DNA of 64,000 nt from Archegozetes longisetosus (GCA_018873245.2 JAEMBT020000005.1:8418001-8482000); one strand, 5' to 3'. Positions 1 to 12,639 are shown, counted from the first letter of the stretch. Numbers and translations are program-made. Notes: generated by a model from the sequence alone, not told the origin.

Positions 1-264
1 TTAGTAAGATATTTATTACTTAAATGTTTGAGTTGAGAAGATCTCTGTTCTAGTGAAAATGGAGCATATTATTAATATCGATATTGAGATGAAACTTGAA
101 AACATGAAATTTGGCCTAAAAACGTGACCAGTTTTTATATTTACCAAGTCCAATATTACAAGTTTTGAATTATAGATTTAGTAATCCTAACGGGATTATC
201 TTCTCAAAAGGTGGAGTTCGCAAGTGGTTTTCATAGTAAAGATCAACTTTAAAGCAGAAACACA
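1..264. other. Left edge, no gene seen
   Basis: AT-rich sequence with no supported exon. It ends at the minus-strand poly(A) signals of the next entry. Confidence 0.5.
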
Positions 265-284
265 TTTATTGAAACACATTTATT
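265..284 (-). terminator. Tandem poly(A) signals
   Basis: Two AATAAA hexamers on the minus strand (284-279 and 270-265) follow the stop at 334 at normal spacing. Confidence 0.4.
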
Positions 285-333
285 CCTTCATTATGATTTA
301 ATATCTGAAAATGAGATTTAAAGGTATAGAAAC

Positions 334-630
334 TTAAAAACATTGAAAGTTAGATAAGAAGAGAAAAGAGCACAGCGATAGGCTGTTTAGAGTTTTCGTT
401 AGTCTCCAATTGATAGCATCGAAATGGACTGCTCCGAAAGGTTTGCCAATAAACGCATAAATAGTATTGAAACAGAAACGCATAACAAGCCAGTCAATGG
501 TAATACACATGTGTTTGAGCATTACGTTTGGTTCATTAATCTTTATTGTTGTCTCTTTGGTATAATATCTGGGATTGAGCCGAATATAACCTAGTGTAAG
601 ATCACTGCAAACGCCCATCATTTGTATTGC
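334..630 (-). CDS. Unrecognised open exon with poly(A) signals
   Basis: On the minus strand a good acceptor (pyrimidine-rich, ending CCAG at 632-631) opens a 98-codon frame that stops at 336-334. The first ATG is at 621. Two minus-strand AATAAA signals lie 50-70 bases past the stop, at 284-279 and 270-265, so this looks like a last exon or a small single-exon gene. Base composition is more balanced than the flanks. The middle contains hydrophobic stretches and no motif I recognise. Any upstream exon would have to overlap the oppositely oriented peroxiredoxin gene, which argues for a short gene or a chance frame. I do not assign a function. Confidence 0.33.
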   Translation of the reverse strand, partial: AIQMMGVCSDLTLGYIRLNPRYYTKETTIKINEPNVMLKHMCITIDWLVMRFCFNTIYAFIGKPFGAVHFDAINWRLTKTLNSLSLCSFLFLSNFQCF

Positions 631-803
631 CTGGAAATCATTGATAAGATAACGAACTAATCATTCATTTTAGAAGAGATAAAATACATTGAAAGTGGTT
701 TAGTCTCTGTAACGGTCATTTACAATACAATCGTTGCCGTCATTAGAATTGTTGACAGCCATTGAAATTTGTCAAAAGCGTTATCAACACAAAGACACAA
801 ATA

Positions 804-1855
804 ATGCTTAATTTGGGCGAAACGTTTCCTAACTTGACAGCACAGTCGACTTGCGGTTCAATCGATTTGTACGAATATCTAGGCGATAATTGGGGCCTTT
901 TATTTTCTCATCCGAAGGACTTCACTCCTGTTTGCACAACAGAAATCGGGCGACTTTCACAATTGACCAAAGAGTTTGAGAGACGTAACGTCAAAGTATT
1001 GCTTATTAGTTGCGATTCAGTGGAGGATCATAACTCATGGTTGAAAGACGTGACACATTACTCAGGCTGTAAAGTACCGTTTCCAGTGATCGGGGACGAA
1101 AATGGACAAATAGCTAACAAGATAGGAATGCTTGATATGGTCTCTAGCTGTTATCTGATGATTTAAATTCAGTCTTTCTATTCATATTCTGCTAGTTACA
1201 TAACCATTAAATTGAGTGCTATAATAAGTATTACACAAAACATCTCTTATTCAAATTTATTTATTGTGTACCATTTCATATCCTTTTACAGGATTTTATT
1301 TCTTAAATCTTTTCAAGTCATTTCTATTGATGATTTGCATATATTTTGTTATGTCTCATAAATATAAATACCTATTATTCTTAGGGTTTACGAGTTTTGA
1401 TTTTAATACAACATATGGTTGTCATGAGTGACACTTTCGTTAGTTGTAGTGGCAAACATTACACAATAGTTATTGATTTGAAATACATTTACATATTTAG
1501 GCAAATTTCAGTGTTTTATAGGGGTGTCGGGTTTTCTTTATATTTAATACTTGTATTTTTCTTATGAAAGGGTGCGGACAAGACGGTCACAGTGCGGGCA
1601 GTCTTCGTGATTGGACCTGACAAGAAAGTGAAGGGTATAATTAGTTATCCGGCTTCCACTGGTCGCAATATGGATGAGATTCTGCGACTAATCGATTCGC
1701 TCCAATTGACTGCAAGTCGCGGAAACATTGTCACTCCTGTTGACTGGAAAGTTGGTGGCGATGTTCTTGTCAAACCTGGCAATGAAATTGAAGGATCTGT
1801 TGCTGTGGAGTTGCCGTCGGGAAAGAATTACTTGAAAGTTGTTAAATTAGAATAA
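804..1855 (+). CDS. PRDX6: 1-Cys peroxiredoxin (PRDX6 type)
   Basis: Thiol peroxidase that reduces hydrogen peroxide and lipid hydroperoxides, normally cytosolic or lysosomal. Exons 804-1139 and 1571-1855 join in phase 0 to give 206 residues; vertebrate PRDX6 has 224. The thioredoxin-fold motif SHPKDFTPVCTTE carries the peroxidatic Cys44 and Thr41 (PxxxTxxC). Arg121 in TVRAVF matches the conserved active-site Arg. The C-terminal dimerisation region carries TGRNMDEILRLIDSLQLT and TPVDWK. Two oddities are visible. The PRDX6 lipase motif GDSWG is GDNWG at residues 27-31, so the phospholipase Ser is gone. The acidic loop before the final LPSGK..L motif is short. The donor after codon 112 (ATG|GTCTCT) is weak, so that join is the least certain point. 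An in-frame ATG at 762 would add 14 residues; I chose 804 because it matches the usual family start. Confidence 0.93.
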
Positions 1856-1990
1856 ATGCATTTTTCATTGATCGATATTTTTATAATTAATCAAAACTAT
1901 CTTAAAAATGGTTATCGTATTTATATTGGCACTTATCGAACTTAAAGTTGAGAATCGAAGTAAATTTTGTTATTATTTGTAATGAAAACT

Positions 1991-1996
1991 AATAAA
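1991..1996 (+). terminator. Poly(A) signal of peroxiredoxin
   Basis: AATAAA 136 bases after the stop codon at 1855, followed by AT-rich sequence. Confidence 0.55.
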
Positions 1997-2371
1997 ATAT
2001 ATGAATCAGGAAACAGTATTTGGTTAAGGAATAAATAATCGTTAATTTACATATAATTACTAAATATGAATGAAAGGATGGCCATTCATTGAGATTAGTG
2101 GGCATTGACGTAATATTGATGTAACGCTATCTTCTAAGGAAGAATGACAGGAAAAGAATAATCTGATTGCTTGACAGTAGTTGATTATAAGCAAAACATG
2201 TCTGATTTAATGGCACGTATGCCATACATATAAACTCTTTACTTGACTCACTTTCTCACAGTATCCTTGTAGATTTGATTTTAGCTAAGTTTCGATGCGT
2301 GATATCAGGTCTATTACGATCTTTTGCTTATATTAAGAGGAAAACAGATAAGAAACAGATATAATGTGTCC
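1997..2371. other. Tail-to-tail intergenic spacer
   Basis: AT-rich spacer between the poly(A) signals of the converging peroxiredoxin (+) and LAPTM4 (-) genes. No coding frame was seen. Confidence 0.5.
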
Positions 2372-2389
2372 TTTATTGATTTATTTATT
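2372..2389 (-). terminator. Candidate poly(A) signals of LAPTM4
   Basis: Three minus-strand AATAAA hexamers (2389-2384, 2385-2380, 2377-2372) lie about 500 bases after the LAPTM4 stop. They are the first canonical signals I found on that strand. Confidence 0.4.
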
Positions 2390-2879
2390 GTGCATCACAT
2401 TCAGATTTAAATTTTGACAAAAAAGATAACGCTTAGTAAGTAGTGATTACTTCATTAGTAACTTATGACACAATTGGGTTTCTTCTGACTAGAGGTAAAT
2501 AAAATAATAATTAGTGATAAATGCAAAATACAATAATATCTATATAAGCAGCATTTGTCATTGAAACAATTTCTTCTGTTTGAAACAACCATTTCTTTAT
2601 ACCTTCAATGGTATAACCAGTCTTAAGTTAACATTAAAGGGAATGCTGTGTAATAAGACTATAATATGAATTATAAAAGATAAACATAAGAGTCAAATTA
2701 TAATTATCTATTGAGTAAAATTAAATTAAAATAATATATACTAATAGAGTGCGTTTTGAACTATTAAATATAACTGTTCTTTAGTAACATTAACTGAATG
2801 ACAAAAGAGATTAGTTATCAAACACGAAAATCGGTCAAGTCTTGAACGTGTTAAGTGCTAGAACTAATCAAATATTAAG

Positions 2880-5160
2880 CTAATCACTAGATTCAACTTT
2901 AGGTGAGATCGGAGTGGTATTAGTTTGAGACTGTGTTTGTTGTGGTTGAGTCTGTTGTTGCGGTTGTGTCTGCTGCTGAGATTCAGGTATGTTAGGGACG
3001 AACTTGAACTCGTCTAACTTAGTATTTGTTGCAGTTTCATAACTGGGTGGTGCATGACTCTTTGTCGCTTCTTCGTAATCAGGAGGTGCCATATGTGGTG
3101 GCGGAACCATTAGAGGGGGGATCAACTGTTTAACAAAGTAAATTCATATTAATTTTATAAAGATCTTGTTGAAAAACGTTAGAAAAAAGCACTGTTGGGT
3201 ATAGTTCCTGACCAAGGTTGAAATATTTAGAAATCTTTTCAATTGATTAAACAATTATTGTTTGCCTAAACTGAAACTTCATTAAATAATTGAGTCATGT
3301 TTTAACTATTTTTGAAATAATAAGAAAAATTTGAAAATGTTTTTAATACAAAGGTGTATTGAACAGAGTTATGAAAAATGTTCATAGCGATAATTGACGA
3401 AAATATTTGGCATAACAGAAGAAACGAAATAAGAGCATTAGGAAAAGAATGAGAAGTAAGCAAATAACAAAAACGAGACTTATGGCAATGGGTTACTAAG
3501 CATATCTGGCTATTATTAAGAGAATAATAATTGAAGATCCATTGACTAGCGAACGTAAAGAAGATTATTTAGTAACCAAAGCCATGTTTATGTATGTCTG
3601 CAAAAAACATTATCCAATTTTGATGTCTGCCTAATGAATGCCAGTTCCGGACATAGATTCTCATATAGTATATATAATTGTCATTATTTTGTGACCACTC
3701 TTTCACACGCATTACTATCATTATTAATGCTCAACAAATGTTTTTCGTTCAATTTTAAAAGCATTTCTCAGTTAATAGCATTGAATATCTCATTAATTTT
3801 GTTGTTTACTTTATTTAATGACATTTTGTAAAGTAAAAAAATGATTTATTTATGTAATTCATTAGTAGAACGTTTGATGTCTATGTGAAACAAGTTTCAC
3901 ATAGATTAAGTTATAGCCAAATCACTTTCTACTTTCTAAAAACCACTTTATGCCTCACAGGGACTTCATTCAAGGCTTAGATCTTATGTCCACAATTGTT
4001 TAATTTAATAATTAAGCAGTTCATTAAGAAGACCTAAAAACTTTAATTTCTGCTTAATGCAAATGAATCGAGTGTTAAGGCTTGAAATTATGATTTTCTA
4101 CAGCTGTCTATAAAAATGTTCTCAATGTCAAACGGTATCTATTGAGATATTACATGAATGGTTTCAATAATTGTTTATAACATAAAACAGCTTTAAAATC
4201 ACAATAATGTTTGACATTCACTTTAATGCCATCGTAAAGCTAAGTAACGATTGACGCAAAAAATGATTTATTGATCTTTTTTTCGACGCGATCCGGAACT
4301 GAATCCATTATAACTTACTTTGAATAAAACCCGACGAACTATACAAACAAGGCTTTGGTCAAGAAGTCAATTAGCATAATTGGAAAGATACGAGCGTCAG
4401 AAAAGGATCAAATAGATAGAAATAGAGGTTAAGATGGGATAAAAAAATCATAAGTGATAATTGATTTCTTACATCACTGGGAATATTGTGATGATATGGT
4501 AATTGTAAGGGCAAAACCATTTCCTTCATGCGAAGATAACGATAACATTTCCAGACCACACACAGAAAATAGCTCTTAAACAGTACAATAAGCGTAGTGA
4601 ACAACAGAGAACTAGTGTACAGATTGTTGGGACTGGCGTTGGGCCAAATGTGTCTCATGTCCAGAAAGGTATTGCTTCTTCGTGTTTCCCAATTGTTGTA
4701 ACTGACAGGTTGGGAATAGAGCGATGTGAGAAATTGTGGTAAAGTAAACAAGAAGTCGATGAATTGGATGCCGAAGAAAGGTAAGATATAAGTGGGTCTT
4801 GATTTGAGTACTCCGTAGAGAAGCATAGCTGAGACTAATGACAATAACATATAAATAACAATGGTCAAACTTGTTGTCGTCGAGCGTTGAGCCTCTGTCA
4901 TCGAATTCCATTGCGAATTGTCTCCGTATGACAACACCGCCAATGTGACGATTGCACAGATGAGTGAACCACCCTGAAATCAATTCATAGATAAACAATC
5001 AATCAGTGGTTCAATCGATTCACAGATCAATCAATTAGTTGCTCCATGTCCAATCACTTACCAGATTGACTAACGCCACAAATATGGTCGCAGGTCTAAC
5101 GTGAAGACACAGACAATATGCATGTCTTTCAATACTGTTTGTACTTTCTTCGATATTCAT
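2880..5160 (-). CDS. LAPTM4: LAPTM4-like lysosomal transmembrane protein
   Basis: Four-helix endolysosomal membrane protein of the Mtp/LAPTM family, which helps sort receptors and transporters at late endosomes. Exons 5160-5062 (33 codons), 4973-4473 (167 codons) and 3125-2880 (81 codons plus stop) join in phase 0 with donors GTAAGT and GTAAGA, giving 281 residues. Human LAPTM4A has 233. Helix 1 spans the exon 1/2 junction (about residues 23-50). Helix 2 precedes MLLYGVL, helix 3 holds PFFGIQFIDF, and helix 4 ends LFKSYFLCVVWKCYRY, which matches the family's IFKAY..CVWNCYKY. The cytosolic tail has two PY motifs, PPDY and PPSY, the type that binds NEDD4-family WW domains for lysosomal delivery, then a Gln/Thr-rich end. 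The start ATG at 5160 is the only one upstream of the VRP segment that precedes helix 1. Confidence 0.93.
3880..3905. repeat. Perfect 12-2-12 palindrome in LAPTM4 intron 2
   Basis: TCTATGTGAAAC, then AA, then its exact reverse complement. It could form a hairpin. It lies inside intron 2 (3126-4472), which otherwise shows no coding signal. Confidence 0.7.
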
Positions 5161-6629
5161 TTTGGTTATGACTTATTCTTCAGATGCCGATTGAGATTCA
5201 ATGGAGTTTCTATTTGTTGCTTTGCTTTCCTATCTACAGATCTAATGCTTTTGATCTCAATTCCTGTTTTATCTATAATTTAAATTAAGTTTAAAACAAA
5301 TAAACGTCAAACCATTTATTGTTTTTTGTCGAACGACGCAGTAAATTGATTGTAGTTTTGTTTAGATCTCAAAATCATAGCCCAATATGGCGTTTAGAAA
5401 AACCGTTACAAATCTTACCGACCAATAAATTACGTCTTTTACCTCGTTCAACATGTTTTGCCTTTAATTTAGTTTGGCTAAGATTTAATTTGATTTATTT
5501 TAATTGAGACAACTTCTAAGTAATTAAACTGATTTCTCATGTTCTCATTAAACATTTGTTTAGTGCTGTTCATACAATTATAAGTAGATCTCTTACTTTA
5601 TTAATCTAAAAGGATTCTATTACTAATAAATGTTAAGCAACGAAACCGTGTTTTGCACAAAAGTACTCTTTTGGGGTATTAGACTAATAATTCACTTAAA
5701 TCAAATTAAATAAGTTCTGATAGAATTGAGAGGAGAAGAAAATGGTTCAATCGATCCTATCTGTTTACTCTTACTTGATTTTACCTTAAGTGTTAGTAGT
5801 TGCAACACATGTGTAAAATTACTAGATTTAAAAAACAAACCAAATCATTGGTAACATTTGTTGAAATATTTATATGACAGAAATTAGTATCTCAAAATTA
5901 TCTTCATAGACTTCTCTTATTTAATAATTAAACCTTATAAACAACTCGAGATATAGGAACGTTTAGCAATTTATTCAAATCTGTAGCCTATTTGTCAGAC
6001 ATCTATTATCTATAGGCTTAGTACTCTTAAGTTGAGAGTGAGACTCATTAGAAATACTTACTTGACAGAATTGTTGCTTATTCCATGTAATTCAGGATAA
6101 AATGAATCAATAATAGAAACGTTTACTCCAAACAAGCACAAATTGTTTACAAATCTGGAATAACAACCACTAGACCAAGTTTATTTATATTAAAAATTCT
6201 TAATAAATCATTATCTTATATGTTGTAACATATGTTGAGAATTTCTCATGAGCCAACTTTAAGATCGATTGAATCGTTAACTATATTTATTTGTGAAAAG
6301 TGAGAGAGTGTGCCTAGAGTACTATATATATAGATAACTTTTGAATTTGTACAACTCTTCAGTTCTAGGAGTCTATGAATGTTTAGAAAATCGATTATTT
6401 GTCCTAATCTTCGTATATAATCTCATTTTTGTCCCAATTCTCTATACATTTACCCAATGGATAGTATAAAGCTGTATTAGAGTTCTAAATGAGTTTAAAC
6501 TTATGAAGAAAGGTCAATAATAATGATGTGATTGCAACAATAGGTCATCATCTTTTTGCAAGGCATACAATTAGTAGAACAATAACCAACATTAGTGGGA
6601 CCATTAATCTTAATATTGAATAATTTGTG

Positions 6630-6842
6630 TTAAGCTATTAAGCGTTCATTATTTAGATTGCATTTTGAAACTATCTTTTGTAACTGTAAAACGATTTCAA
6701 AGTCAAGGCCATATTGAGCAGTATTTGAAAAACTGGTGTTAATCGACAACATTAAAAGACCAAAAGTCATGCTAACGATTGCAGTGGCGCGAGAAAGGTT
6801 TTGAACGATGTGTAACATCTTGTCTTGTTGTGAGGTCAACAA
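6630..6842 (-). CDS. Unrecognised short open frame
   Basis: 70-codon frame, first ATG at 6818, in sequence clearly richer in G+C than its surroundings. From that ATG the protein starts with a hydrophobic stretch resembling a signal peptide or anchor (FGLLMLS) and ends in a charged tail. No splice partner, close poly(A) signal or family match was found, so it may be a small gene, an isolated exon or chance. Confidence 0.2.
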   Translation of the reverse strand: MLTSQQDKMLHIVQNLSRATAIVSMTFGLLMLSINTSFSNTAQYGLDFEIVLQLQKIVSKCNLNNERLIA

Positions 6843-9334
6843 ATTCTAGACCGTTTCTCTGTTATATGTTAGACATATCTGACGTTAGAGATCCCTTTGA
6901 GCTCGAGTATACTTATGAAAATGTTTGACAAAATATCGGAAAATTGCATTTCACTTACCAGTTAAGCATATATTCCCAAACTAGAAAAGGATAATCGAAT
7001 AAACTATTTTCTCATCTCTTGACCAGCATGAAGCACTGGTACAGTATATCTAGTGTTATGTTCTAACTTTGGAAACCTCAAAATGATATACTCCAGGCTA
7101 TATCTACACACAAATTGAGCTCAAATTCATTCTTTTTTCCTCTAATTCTGAGTTCAAATAATTTACGGTTAGACAATCATCGGTTTTTCGTGCTTCTTTG
7201 GATCGAAACTTATAAGAAGGACTCTTCAGTTTTTTACAAGCTTTAAGATCAAAAATATTGCCATTGCACACGGAGAGGTCAGGCAGGGCTGGACTCCCCT
7301 AGAAGAATCTAAAAATCATAAGTTCTTACCTCTGAAATGACCTCTATGAAAAATTCATTCAATTGTTTAAAATTGCAGAATTTCAAAAATTGAGTGATAA
7401 GTTTTGATTTTCGCCATTATTTTAAAGTTGATTTAAGTTTAAATGAAAGTAAACGGCCTGAGATAAAGTTTTATTTAAAAAGTTTGACCAAGAATTTTCA
7501 AATTTTAAACAGACAAAATTTTTGTGAAGAAACTGTAAAAAAATTGAACTTGAGAAAAGATAGTCGCTAAGACTTGATGAGATTTTGATCTCTCCGCCGA
7601 GAATTCTTAAATTCTGAAGGTCTGACTCAGTTAGAGAATCAGACTTTATGATTCTGTAATCAAAATCTAATCAAAATTTTAAAGACTCATTTGTATCAGT
7701 AGTACATTTAAGAGACCAACCAACAAGTTTGTGGGCCAAATGGATTATTTTTGGTATCTGAATCTGAAACTAATTTAGAGTTAGTGTAAATCTTTGCGAA
7801 AGCTAGACACGAAGTAATAAGTTAGTCCAGTATGAGACATAATAACTTCAATACAATCTGATCGACTTTCATTCTGTCAAAAGTAAATTTAATTTGACTC
7901 AGAAGTCAGAAGTATAGTAGAGATAAACTTGATATTGTTATCACAATGAATTGCAATTCTTATATTGTGCTACAAGAAGATAAATCAATAAATGGTAAAA
8001 ACTAGTTTTTCCAAGGCTTAACACTTATTTATTATATCGTGTACTTATTTGTATTGAAATATTTGGAATAATAATCACTATATTTTTTTGCTGAAATAAA
8101 ATCAATAGATCTTGTGGTGAAGTCTTCAACGAAAACATAGAATTGGGCATAACTTCTTGACAATAACTAAAGTCGGAAAATGTACTTATTTTAGTTTTAT
8201 TTATTTTATAACTGAAACCTTATATGCTTTCAAAGTAAATTTCTTATGAAATTGAAGAAAATTTTCAAGAATTGTATTGCATTTGATATAATTAAGCTTG
8301 GAATAGATTTATATGAAGTTGAGTTGAATTGGATGGATTGTTGTTAGCTTAGATTGTGGGTTCAACGTTTTGAGTTGAAGTGAAAAAGAAAATTAAAAAA
8401 CGCACTTCAGTCTTTGTTGAAAATAAGTTTTTTCCGCTATCTTTTTAGTATGTTTTCAAGTATGTCAATCAAAAACACTTAGTATAAAAAGAGAAACTCT
8501 TCTTATCAATATTAAAGAAAAGAAAGTATTATCTGATTAACTGGTAGTAAAATTTATGTGTCACTCAAAATGTTGATATTTCTATTAGATGAGTGAAATG
8601 GAGAAAAGACTATTCATTGGTTGGCATTGGTTTAGATTATGAAGCACATTGACATAAAGTGATCTCGTAAGAATAATCATAGAATATTGACGTTAAAATA
8701 AAGTGCACAAACAGGTTATATATCCAAAAAGATTATTTGTGACAAAATTTCCATATTTATAATAGTCAGGCTGTAGTAGCTAATAGTTTAGTGCTTAGGG
8801 AATTCCTTCAATTCTATAACTTAATTCAAAATTTGAAATCCAATTTACTTCAATTCTTACAGTGAAAGACAACAAAAGCATTAACATTGTTGAAGCTATT
8901 GTTTTGTAGTAATTGATTTGTCCGCTTGTCTAACAATAAAATAAGTTAGGTTGATTCTGGAAACAGCGCACAAGTGAAAGATTTAAGTATTTAAATTTGA
9001 AATCAAGTTTTTTCCAACACTAAAAACGGATTGAGTGACTGAGAAACAATTGGTAATGAATTTTAAAACGAGAAAAATTTCGAAAGCTGAGAAAAGAGAG
9101 GATTTTGAAGGAATGATTAACTAAATAGAGATGAGAAGAAGAGATAATTAAGTAGTCTCAGGGTAACAAATTTGTTTAATGTTTCAGTTTACTTAAGAGA
9201 AGACTAATAACAAAGAAAAGCTTACTCTTCAAAACTAATTACTAATGTCTTATCATCTTATATGGTGTGATTTGCGGTGGAATTATTACAGTCATTGAAT
9301 AGATCTGAACCAAATATTTATTTAATAGTTTTGA

Positions 9335-9556
9335 TGTGATAGTAATGAAAAACTTAGTGATGTATTGGAACTGTTGACGTCATTTATGAGTAAAAGTTGT
9401 GTACAATACTCTAGTCTGGCTCTAGTATTGATTACGAGTGTGTCGCTAAAGATATCATTCTTTATTGTGTGCTACACTTTACTAGCAGTCACTATCATTG
9501 ATCACTTCTTGAAGAATCATTCTTCCATGTGGAAGGAAATCCTATGCCTCTATTGA
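9335..9556 (+). CDS. Unrecognised hydrophobic open frame
   Basis: A plus-strand frame opens after a stop at 9332-9334 and ends with TGA at 9554-9556. Composition is richer than the flanks. It encodes two hydrophobic stretches, suggesting the end of a multi-pass protein, but no family motif is visible and I could not place an upstream exon. Confidence 0.2.
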   Translation, partial: CDSNEKLSDVLELLTSFMSKSCVQYSSLALVLITSVSLKISFFIVCYTLLAVTIIDHFLKNHSSMWKEILCLY

Positions 9557-9842
9557 AAAAAGGTCTAAATCCTCGCGACCAAAGGAAAGATATCTCATAT
9601 AGAGTAACATAACATAGAAATATAATACAATCTATTAAAACCGGTAGTAAAAGTAAGAAGGTTATTTGCAAACCAAATTCACATACTCAAAGGATTCAAT
9701 ATAGACAGAAAAGTTTATAGAAACCAGTTCTCTCTCTTTTGTAAACCTAGATAATAGTAAATTTTACACTACATTGAATATTCGTCATGTCATTCCAGGT
9801 GAAAGCCGTGTTATATGAAAATATTTCAACAGTTTTTTGTCT

Positions 9843-9846
<4 letters not shown>

Positions 9847-9895
<49 letters not shown>
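9847..9895 (+). repeat. (TC)n microsatellite
   Basis: About 24 uninterrupted TC units. Confidence 0.95.
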
Positions 9896-9898
<3 letters not shown>

Positions 9899-12639
9899 TA
9901 TATTCCTTTGTACGTTTCTTGCTACTGAAAGTATGAGGACTTTTAGTGAAAACAGATCGCTCAGTAAAAGCGTAGCAGAATCAATGTTTCACATTCACAT
10001 TCCTGTGTAGATCAAATTCATGAAAAAAGTTACCAGAATGTCAATACTGGGTTTCGAGCGGCTGTACTTTATTGTGTCAATCATTGCATTCACAATAAAG
10101 GCATACAAAAAATTGATCCTTTTTGTGCGTGAGAGTGATGAGAGAGAACCAGAAAAAACAGAACGACCTCCTAATTGAAAGTCCCCATAATTGTGATGTT
10201 TGTAAAAAATATATAGGATGGAAACCACATAAGTTATCTAAATATTTAATGTAACTTTTAAGAAGTCTAACACCCGAATAAGAGTGAGTTTGAGTCATAA
10301 ACTAAAATTGAACTTTCTTATTAAAGCTTTTGTTCACAATTGACTTGATGATAACTATCGATTTCCTAAAAATTGAGACCTAAAAAATCAATCTTGTCTT
10401 AAGACTATTTAGAACATAGTGATGGACTTGGTGAGTTTGGAAATAAATATACTTGTTTCAAAAGGTAATACGACGATTTGTTTGGTTGACTCAAATTGAA
10501 TTAATTTATCTGTTCTAGGCAGAAAATAAAACTAAACATTAATTTTGGTTCACTGCATATTTCAAAGACAGAGAGCAAATAATAGAGACGCCTTTTTTCA
10601 GGTTTTAGCTTTTGTCAAAATGCTGCCAATTATTATTTCAACGACGATATAATTTGTATTATTGGGATTGAACTTTTATATTCGACAAAAATGCTAGAAA
10701 AATGATCGATCTATCACTTTATTGTAAGTCATGCAGTAGTGAATGGATACAATATATGTTTACAAATGTTCACTATGACAAAAGGTCGCTTCAAAAGCTA
10801 AAAGTTTCTCAATTGAAATTATATACAGTGTAAGAAAATTGCAAATTCCCATATTTTCTGCTCTGTAATAATTGGGCTGAAAAATATTGTTAAGCCTTAC
10901 ATTTATCTTGCGCTCAAAAAAACCATTTAGGATATAACGGATGGTGTGAGCCATGAAAAGCTATGAAAGTCAAAGAGTAGGAGTAAAGAGAAGCACCAAA
11001 ATAAAAGTGAAAATAGAGTCTAGATATTAATGCATTCTCCATCAGCTCTGACTTTACTTTCGATTCTTACTGAATTGATTTTTTGTGAGTAGACAATTTT
11101 TCCGAAAATTATGCCGGAAAAGTGAGGATAGCAGTGATTTAAAATTAGTTTTGTTCACAATTAGAGTCATGGATAAAGTTGGATAATTACAAACTAGAGT
11201 ATTTTGGGGATTATCGAGTAGTTTACTCAATCATTTTATGCCTGACAAAGTTGAGGGTTGTTTCGTAAATTTTCTTAATCTTTTTAAACCCAGACTTGCA
11301 AAATATCAGAATTAAACTGCCTAGAATGAGGTAAGATTATAAAGTAGGCAATTGTTTGGGTTTTAAATAAAAACAAATGTTCAAAAGAACTATTTTCAAG
11401 ATTAACACTTATTTCAAATAAAAAGATGTCAGTGACTGTCACTATTGGTATAATGGATGAGAAATTTGCAATTATCCTTATATTCTTGTAGCCTTTATAT
11501 TAATTGACAAAAAAATTGTTCAATAATTTATTCAAATTGGTTATACACGAAATTAAACACATTTTTGTAGCATCATAAGTGATTCCATTATAATAATTTC
11601 TCTGCTTGATTCGCTAAACATTCAATCGTTTCATCAATAATAAGACTCTACTGTTATAAAAGCCCATTCCATCAAAGCCACAGCTGCTAAACCCTGATTA
11701 TGTGCAATCTTTTAGAAGAATATTTTCATCGAATAGGTTTGAATTTTATATATTAAATTTTGATTTCATTAGCTCTAGTGCTCGATCAATATTACTAGAA
11801 TATTGATGATTTCAAAAAATGATCAAAACTAAATTTCTATTTTTATCGGTTGCGAAACCAGGATTTGGTTCTTTGGATGATTGTCTTTAAGGATTGAAAA
11901 TTTACTATCTTGTAAGGGATTTAAGAAGAATTTTGAATATACAGCGCAGATAGATTTCCCAAAAGAGTTGGTGGAAATTTTTCAAATATTACTATTATAA
12001 GTGGAAAATAGAGAATGTTTTTATTCAAAATAAAAAATGTTTTCTCTGTATTCCTGAGAACATTGGTATTCATGCTTTATAATAAAAAACTGAATTAATT
12101 TGGAGAGATATGAGACAAGCTTGCAAAGTTACCAAGCCTAACTAATGGAAATTTGACTCTCAGTCATTTAAATAAGCCACTAAATTGATATTCAGACTAA
12201 TTTCATGAATAATCATATTTTATAGAGAAATCGATTTCCAGTATTTTTAAGCGTATTGAGTTGAGTGAAAAAATGTTTCATAAAATTAGTTTTAGCGCAT
12301 AGAGAGTGAGATGCTTTGCAAATCAAAATCATAATTCATAGCTTTTAGGCACCAAACAGACGGAGAGACAGATTTGTCAAATCTGTAAGTTGATTGTTAT
12401 TACAAGAACACGAACTAATAAAAAGGAAAAGCGAACCACTTAAAAGTTGCCGCAAAAATGATCGAACTTTCGCTTAAAAAGAGACTAAGTGAATGAGAGT
12501 TTGGAAAGGAAGGTATAAATAAAAAATAAGAAAAAGCAAAAATGCAGGGCTAGCACGTCAAAAAATTGATTGCAAACCAGTCATATATGGGATTAATGCA
12601 CGGAAAACTTACTTAATGATGTTAGTCTTTTCATAGTTA
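9896..12639. other. Gene-poor region
   Basis: AT-rich. Apart from the weak two-exon candidate at 10954-10034, I see no coding or repeat signal up to the MITE at 12640. Confidence 0.45.
10034..10954 (-). CDS. Weak two-exon gene candidate, unrecognised
   Basis: Exon 10954-10901 (ATG plus 17 codons) ends at a good donor, AAT|GTAAGG. Exon 10237-10034 (68 codons) starts after TTTAG and ends at CTG|GTAACT. Both junctions are phase 0, giving an open frame of 86 codons. The second exon mixes hydrophobic and Ser/Gly/Arg-rich stretches and has better base composition than the flanks. No downstream exon was found and no family is recognised. Phase agreement between only two exons can be chance, so this is tentative. 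Confidence 0.22.

Larger units (their letters stand above)
5161..9846. other. Gene-poor region upstream of LAPTM4
   Basis: AT-rich and mostly featureless. It should contain the LAPTM4 promoter at its left end. Two short frames with better-than-background composition are listed separately (6842-6630 minus and 9335-9556 plus). I saw no recognisable protein family. Confidence 0.5.

Noticed and set aside
4612-4998. 128-codon minus-strand frame
   Set aside because: Frame-shifted shadow of LAPTM4 exon 2.
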